A DNA stretch of 64,000 nucleotides, taken from assembly GCA_022577435.1 (NCBI GenBank), contig JAKOON010000021.1, positions 9,076,199 to 9,140,198 on the forward strand, given 5' to 3'. Shown piece by piece: positions 58,761 to 64,000 of this stretch. The notes under the pieces are model-generated. The model saw only the letters and a program-made list of their open reading frames with translations, did no database searches and was not told the origin of the DNA. The stretch's first letter is position 1; every line of letters begins with the position of its first letter. Both the position numbers and the translations under genes were made by a program. This stretch comes from Embiotoca jacksoni. Taxonomy: Eukaryota > Chordata > Actinopteri > Embiotocidae.

Positions 58761-60527
58761 TTGAAACTATTACTAAAAACAAACACGTAAAAGAGTTAGA
58801 GGGAAAGTAAAAAGTAGAGCCTCACACCATCAAGTCCCAGAAATGAGTTGTTGAAAATACACCATTGCCAAAACAACATGTCATCAGAGCAGACATCAAG
58901 AGAGAATCATTAGACATTAAGTTTTAGATACTAAAAGACCTCCTGCTAAAGTAAAATGACCCATGACGAGATGGTAGTTTGTCAAAATATGACAGTCATG
59001 GAAATTATGTTATGCAGTTATTAAAGGCAATGTAAAAATAATCCTGGACAGCAACCCTGAGGCTGATGGATTTCAGTTCATTTTTTATTTTCATTTTATT
59101 TGTTTATTCTGGTCCGTCAGAAAAAACACGCGTATAACGGGTCATATTTGAACCACTTTTGCATATGAAGAGTTTTATATTTAACAAAAGAGTAGCACTA
59201 TAGAAAGGAGATGTATTTGTAACATTCAGGCACTGTAAAACTAATAGATCATTGCACAAGCAAATGGCAAACAGTTGATGGACCAGTTCTCTCACATTTA
59301 AGAATGATGAACATCACAGGAATTTGAAGGTCTTTGGGTTTTGCACCCTTGGTAGGGCCAAAACAAGGCATTTGATGACATAATTATGGGCTGTCATTAA
59401 TTGTGATGGACATTTTCCCAATTTTCAACTTATTGATTTATATAAAAAAATATAAAAAAAAAAAAAATCCCAGAATAAATCAATAAATCAGAAATCTACT
59501 GAACAAAAACAAAATTCTATACATTACCATGGCAAAATTATAAGAAAGGCGTTTTAAAACCACTGTAAATTGGACAGCTGTGACCTCTGAAATGTTGAGA
59601 TGATATCAAGTTTTTTTCAAGTTCTTAAATTTTATTTTCGTGGAATTTAGTCACACAATCACACATATTCAAAAGACTTTATGCTTCAAAAGTCAAACTG
59701 ATGCTGATGGCCTTGTGAAGATAAGCTATTGTAAATCTCGGTGACTCGTATTGCAAGCCTGGAATGTAGATTTCATTCAGTCACGAAACAAGACATTAAC
59801 TGTAGAGTTTTAGTGTAAACTGCCGCACGAGCCTCAAATCTTTCAAGCTTATATCAGCCTACAACTGTTTAAAACTGTCTGCTTGCTGAAGCTACTGAGT
59901 GGGACATCTTGCTTGCTTCCCTCTCCCTGTTGTTGAATCCTATATATCTTGGCTGACTGTACTCCACTGCTTGTTTTTGGCATTTGAACTAGAACATGGA
60001 CTCCCAGCGAAGATCTACTTGGGCGCTCATTTCTACAGCAGATGGGAAAAATGTTTGAATATATTTTGTTTTTATACTTTAACCATTATCGTGGAGGTTT
60101 TTGTGGGCTCACGCGAAGCCCCTGCTGACCCACATCACACATCCTCTTTGACTCCTATTTTCTCACCACATCACATTATTTATGTCACTTTATCCTTCGT
60201 GGCCCTTTCACTTCTGCTTTATTCCCCTCGTCTCCTGGTTTCCTCCTCGGCTCCCTGCAGCCCTCCTCCCTCTTTCATGTCACCACATATTCCACCGCTC
60301 CTCCGTCTTCCTTCTTCTTCTTCTGCCCTTTCTTTTCCGGGTGCCATGGTGACAGTAGTGGAAACGTTGGGCTGTGATAATAGCTAGCACGAAATCAACT
60401 GGGAATACACACACATATACACACATACACAGTGGGGGGCCATCAGTGTTTGAACAGCTGCTGGGGCCACTTTTACTGGTTCCTCAGCAAACACTGGAGC
60501 TGAATGAGAAGAACGATGGAGGAAAGA
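58761..60527. other. no gene seen
   Basis: The 162-codon frame at 59899-60387 begins with GTG, has no internal ATG until near its end, and its second half is a pyrimidine-rich stretch. It is not called. Confidence 0.55.
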
Positions 60528-60589
60528 GGGGGGGGGGGGGGGTGGCCAGAAAAGGGCGAGCAGGGGTTGACGGGGGGGGGGGGGGGGGG
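60528..60589. repeat. two long poly-G tracts
   Basis: G runs of about 14 at 60528-60541 and 19 at 60571-60589, separated by 29 bp and embedded in a purine-rich stretch to 60660. G-quadruplex potential. Overlapping minus-strand proline-rich frames are artefacts. Confidence 0.9.
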
Positions 60590-61629
60590 ATGAGAGTGAT
60601 AAGGTAACGTATGGACACAGGGGGAGGATGGAGAGAGGGAGGAAAGCAGAGAGCAGGAAGGAGCCTTTTAGTGAAGAAGCCAGGTAACCAAGACACTGTG
60701 TAACTCTTCCAGTACAACATTTCATCTCTTGCTTACACATCTTTGTATTGTACTCCTCCAGTTTAGGGAATCTAAAGGACATGAAGGAACAATTTCACAT
60801 TTCTTAAATGGAGTAAATTGAGTCCATAAAAATAAACCATGTAATGCTGTGTGTCTTAAACCTTTGTGGGTAATTGTCCCAGAACAAAGCCTGAGCAGGA
60901 ATATTGAAAAAAAGTAGATCTCCACACCTTTGAAGTAATTGCTGAGTAATTAGTTTTAGATTGAAAGAGATGTCATTATTACTATTATTATTATTATTGA
61001 CATTTTAAAGCATTAGATTTCCTGGTGCTTTTTCTCTGCTCAAAATTTCCTGCTTTTTAGTGTAAAAAATAACAATGATTTTAAATGTGCCACTACAATG
61101 AGGGCAAATCAAAGAGCACAGGCTATATTATGGGTTACTACTGTAGGTACAGTGTAAAGGGCAGGGAAGTATAATGGAAGTCAGATGTGTTGGTTCGGCA
61201 TTATAGTCCCAGTCACGTTATTCGTCTCGACAGCTGTGCTAATCATAGTATAGAACGAAATGCTCAGTGACACCACATATTATTTTGAAACTAAATTTTC
61301 CTCAAAAAAGTTACACCTTGCCTTGTTTTACTCAATTTGCATGGAACTCTTTTATTTTCTCGTCTCTAGTCTAACATTTCACTATATTTAAGCACAACTT
61401 TGTAAACAAGCTGCTTTTGTGAATTTGCTCTGATTCCATTGTAGTGGGATTTTATGCTGTTTAAAAAGGTTGACCTGACCTGATATCAATAATTTCTGAG
61501 CTATGATTATAAGAATTATATTTTCTTCTGTCTTTTGAATGTGTTTGGTGTAGATTTTTGATTCTGGTATGGAAAGCAAGACTTTGACATTCATAACAGT
61601 TTCTTAACAATACTTTTTTTGATGCCATC

Positions 61630-61780
61630 TTTATAAAATCCTTGTTAACACAAGAAAAACTACATAACACATTACGGTATACATTTTTAGTTTCTATGCC
61701 GTTAAGAAGGGGAGAGTGTAACCTGGGTGCTTTTCTGTAGCTACAATTAACAGATATTACCTCACAAAGATGTCACATGG
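61630..61780 (+). repeat. uncharacterised repeat pair, copy B
   Basis: GGGGAGAGTGTAACCTGGG and CTACAATTAACAGATATTAC parallel copy A at 48.5 kb. It ends just before the 11-bp tandem repeat and the unexplained open frame. Confidence 0.55.
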
Positions 61781-61797
61781 AAATTATCACGAGGCGC

Positions 61798-61837
61798 TAT
61801 AATATACCTATAATATACCTATAATATACCTATAATA
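61798..61837. repeat. 11-bp tandem repeat (ATAATATACCT)
   Basis: Three full copies and a partial fourth of ATAATATACCT, immediately 5' of the open frame at 61825-62118. Confidence 0.9.
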
Positions 61838-62118
61838 AGTTTGGAACCCAGCCTAGTTTGGTGGTTGAATCAGTTCAGAAGATACAAGATAGATATGTAA
61901 GGCCACAAAGAAGTCCTAAATTTAACCTTTCTAAAAGCATGGTTGTCCCATTTTGGTTGGAGCCGGAAAGAGGTCAGATCAATTGGGAGCAAATGGTTGC
62001 AGGATTAAGTGGTTTTAGAAAGCAGTGGTACTTTCCCTTTGTAGAATTCACAGAATTCAAGAGATGGCTGAGAGAGCAAAAAAAAGTAGTTAAAGAAGGG
62101 GCTGACGAATCCTGTTAG
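61825..62118 (+). other. unexplained open frame, 97 codons, no ATG near its start
   Basis: Open from 61825 to the TAG at 62116-62118. The apparent start at 61858 is TTG, and the first ATG is at codon 39 of the frame. The composition looks protein-like: five Trp, many charged residues, and segments such as MVVPFWLEPERGQINWEQ and QWYFPFVEFTEFKRWLREQ. No family recognised. It sits in slc39a11 intron 4 directly after a tandem repeat and lacks clear splice sites. It could be a fragment of a mobile-element protein or a chance frame; it is not called a gene. Confidence 0.35.
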
Positions 62119-63149
62119 GTTTTCAAACATCACTCAAACTCCCACTTTTTCTCCTCAGATAATATGTGTGACCAAAGTGTTTGTTTGTATTAGCAGATCC
62201 TCTGATATATCTGCACACTTGAATGAAATACATCTCTAAGTTCTCACCTTATAAACTTCTGTCTCCCACCCTACTAGCCATCACCATAACAACATATAGT
62301 CGTCAGGGGGAAAGGAAGTGTTGGCAGGCTGCGGGAGGAGAATTGCATCATGGTACACCAGATCTGGGTTTCCTTTCCACAGTATACAGGGAGGCACTAA
62401 CAATGACCAAAGCACCGCAAACACATGACATCTTCAATGTTTACTGTTACTGGGGTATAACTGTCTTACTGGAATGACTGACGGGGATTTTTAGTCATGG
62501 TTACCCAGAAACAAAGTCTCAACCATTGGGACTCTGTAACTGGGACACTCAAACTGTAAAATAACACCAAGCTTTTAGAAGAGTAAAGGTTGCAGAGTTT
62601 CACCAGATTTCTGTTTGCTTTCACCGACCAGGTGAGGGCAATGGAATTCTTCATCAGAGGACACCAAATAACTGAGACTGTCCTTTCCCACAAAAACAAA
62701 AGATTCAGTCATTTCAGTAAATTCACAAAAATGACATGATTATGTTCAAGTGACCAGGACTTGAGCAGCTGCAGGAGTTTTTGTAGAGCCAGAGAGTCCA
62801 AGAAGGATCAGGATGGTCAACAACCTTTTAGACTTCAACATGAGATACAGCGCTGTGCAAGGACACAGAAGGACCAGTATATGGCATGTCAATATTTTAA
62901 GATGGATTCTTTCAAGGAGTCCCCAAAAACAAGCTGGAGGAAATGTGTTTATTTTGTCCTGCCCGGCCTCTCTAACATCGTCCGCTTGCCTCTCTTTACT
63001 CACTTCGATGGAGCGATCAGCAGGACTTGAGTCATGACCAGGATCCTTGCTGAGTTGAGTGGGTTTGTAGTTTAACCCTTTGTGGCCACAGGTCTGAAAG
63101 GTTACAGCAGTTATGATATTCTGTTGGTTTCAGTGCATGTTAGAGAGAG

Positions 63150-63600
63150 ACTGTCAGGTTCATAACTTGTGGCGATATCTCAGGAAAACCTTGAAGGAAT
63201 TTCTTAAAATTTGGCACAAACGGACTCGAGGATAAACTGATTTGATTTTGGTGGTCGATATTTTGCCTTGCGGTGTGTAATAAACCATTCTTTTGTATTC
63301 CTTCATGTTGAAAATGGCCGTCACCGGAGACATTTAACCGTCCGTTTGTCCCATTCTTGTGAACGCAATATCTTACAAACGGAATTAATTTTAAATTTGT
63401 CACAAACATACATTTTCTGTCATAAAAGGTCAAATGTCAGCTTCAATATGACATTATAATGTTCTACAAAGACACTTTTCTGGCCATTAGTCAACACCAT
63501 AACTTAGAAACAGAAGGGGAGATTGTGACCATGTTTTGCATTTAGATGGATAATGAATTGGTGACGCTAATCTTGGGTGTCCACCTTCAAACTGTGTTAA
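63150..63600 (+). repeat. dispersed repeat, copy B
   Basis: CTTGAAGGAATTTCTTAAAA, TGGCCATTAGTCAACACCAT and GGGTGTCCACCTTCAAACTG align in order with copy A at 45.0 kb. Very common in teleost genomes; class unknown to me. Confidence 0.65.
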
Positions 63601-63719
63601 TTGTATTGATCGTCTGTGCTTTTGGGTTGAAGAAATGTGTGATAAGCATCCACGCTTCTTTGCATCAACATCTATAGTTGAAGCACTGTCTACTGTCATG
63701 GCTTCAACTTTGTGTTCTA

Positions 63720-63776
63720 TCAGAATCAGCTTTATTGGCCAAATTCCTTTAAAGATGCTGTAAAGAAAATTCCAAG
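63720..63776 (+). repeat. short TCAGAATCAGCTTTATTGGCC repeat
   Basis: ATCAGAATCAGCTTTATTGG is the start of a frequent fish repeat tail. Only about 55 bp are recognisable, with AAGAAAATTCC downstream. Confidence 0.55.
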
Positions 63777-64000
63777 ATTTGATTCTCAATACATTATATA
63801 CATGTGGAATTGTTCTTGTTCTGACAGAACATTGTGTCTTTAGTAAACTTCCTCCACAAAAGAGCCTAGCAGACTTCATTACATTGTTTTGCATACATAA
63901 TGTGATGTCATGGAAATCAGCTCACTGCTCCTTCACATTTCATTAGAGCCTCTGGATAATGAAGTAAAAATGGTTGTTTGGATGTTTGAAATTCTCTTCG

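Larger units (their letters stand above)
54299..64000 (+). other. slc39a11 intron 4, incomplete at right edge
   Basis: Starts at the donor GTAAGA after exon 3. No further ZIP11 exon was recognised to the end of the window. It contains the repeat at 56.09 kb, SINE at 58.57 kb, poly-G tracts at 60.5 kb, unexplained open frame at 61.8 kb and dispersed repeats at 61.6 and 63.15 kb. Confidence 0.75.

Noticed and set aside
59899..60387. 162-codon frame, the second longest in the window
   Set aside because: Starts with GTG, has no early ATG, no recognisable domain, and the second half is a C/T-rich tract that rarely yields stops.
63487..63894. 135-codon minus-strand frame with an ATG
   Set aside because: Spans two unrelated dispersed repeats (63.15-63.6 and 63.72 kb), so it cannot be one conserved gene.

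Overview
The window looks like about 64 kb of a ray-finned (percomorph-type teleost) nuclear genome. It is AT-rich and intron-containing, with long (CA)n/(GT)n microsatellites and many old transposon fragments of families common in teleosts: hAT, mariner, several non-LTR retrotransposons and a tRNA-derived SINE. There are no prokaryotic-style operons. Most open frames are short chance frames, and many of those listed as starting with Met actually begin at GTG or TTG.

Two protein genes are supported. (1) An intronless-coding class A GPCR of the somatostatin-receptor type lies on the minus strand at 17235-18254. Its closest fit is SSTR2. (2) The first part of the zinc transporter gene slc39a11 (ZIP11) lies on the plus strand, with three coding exons at 27751-27858, 29469-29507 and 54140-54298. 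A likely non-coding first exon sits near 26.41-26.49 kb. The gene continues past the right edge. The two genes are arranged head to head, as I recall for human SSTR2 and SLC39A11 on chromosome 17q, and this supports the receptor assignment.

Layout: 0-14 kb is gene-free. It holds a degenerate minisatellite, LINE pieces, a 426-bp hAT MITE with an 8-bp target duplication, and a 1615-bp hAT element with a broken, intron-containing BED/hAT transposase. 14-17 kb has dispersed repeats, a (CA)n tract and a mariner-derived miniature element just beyond the receptor 3' end. 17.05-18.8 kb is the receptor gene with poly(A) signal, probable 5'UTR intron and TATA box. 18.8-26.3 kb is the shared upstream region, with (CA)n tracts, a LINE 3' end and a GC-rich block. 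26.3-29.5 kb is the slc39a11 promoter and first exons. 29.5-54.1 kb is one intron of about 24.6 kb carrying mariner, LINE and hAT relics. 54.3-64 kb is the next, incomplete intron, with a SINE, poly-G tracts, further repeats and one unexplained 97-codon open frame.

The two genes are not in one pathway. One is a probable Gi-coupled peptide receptor and the other a zinc transporter; their link is positional. I saw no clearly new biological system. The items most worth a second look are the divergent receptor with an altered TM7 signature, the broken spliced hAT element, the three-copy mariner family and the unexplained open frame near 61.9 kb.
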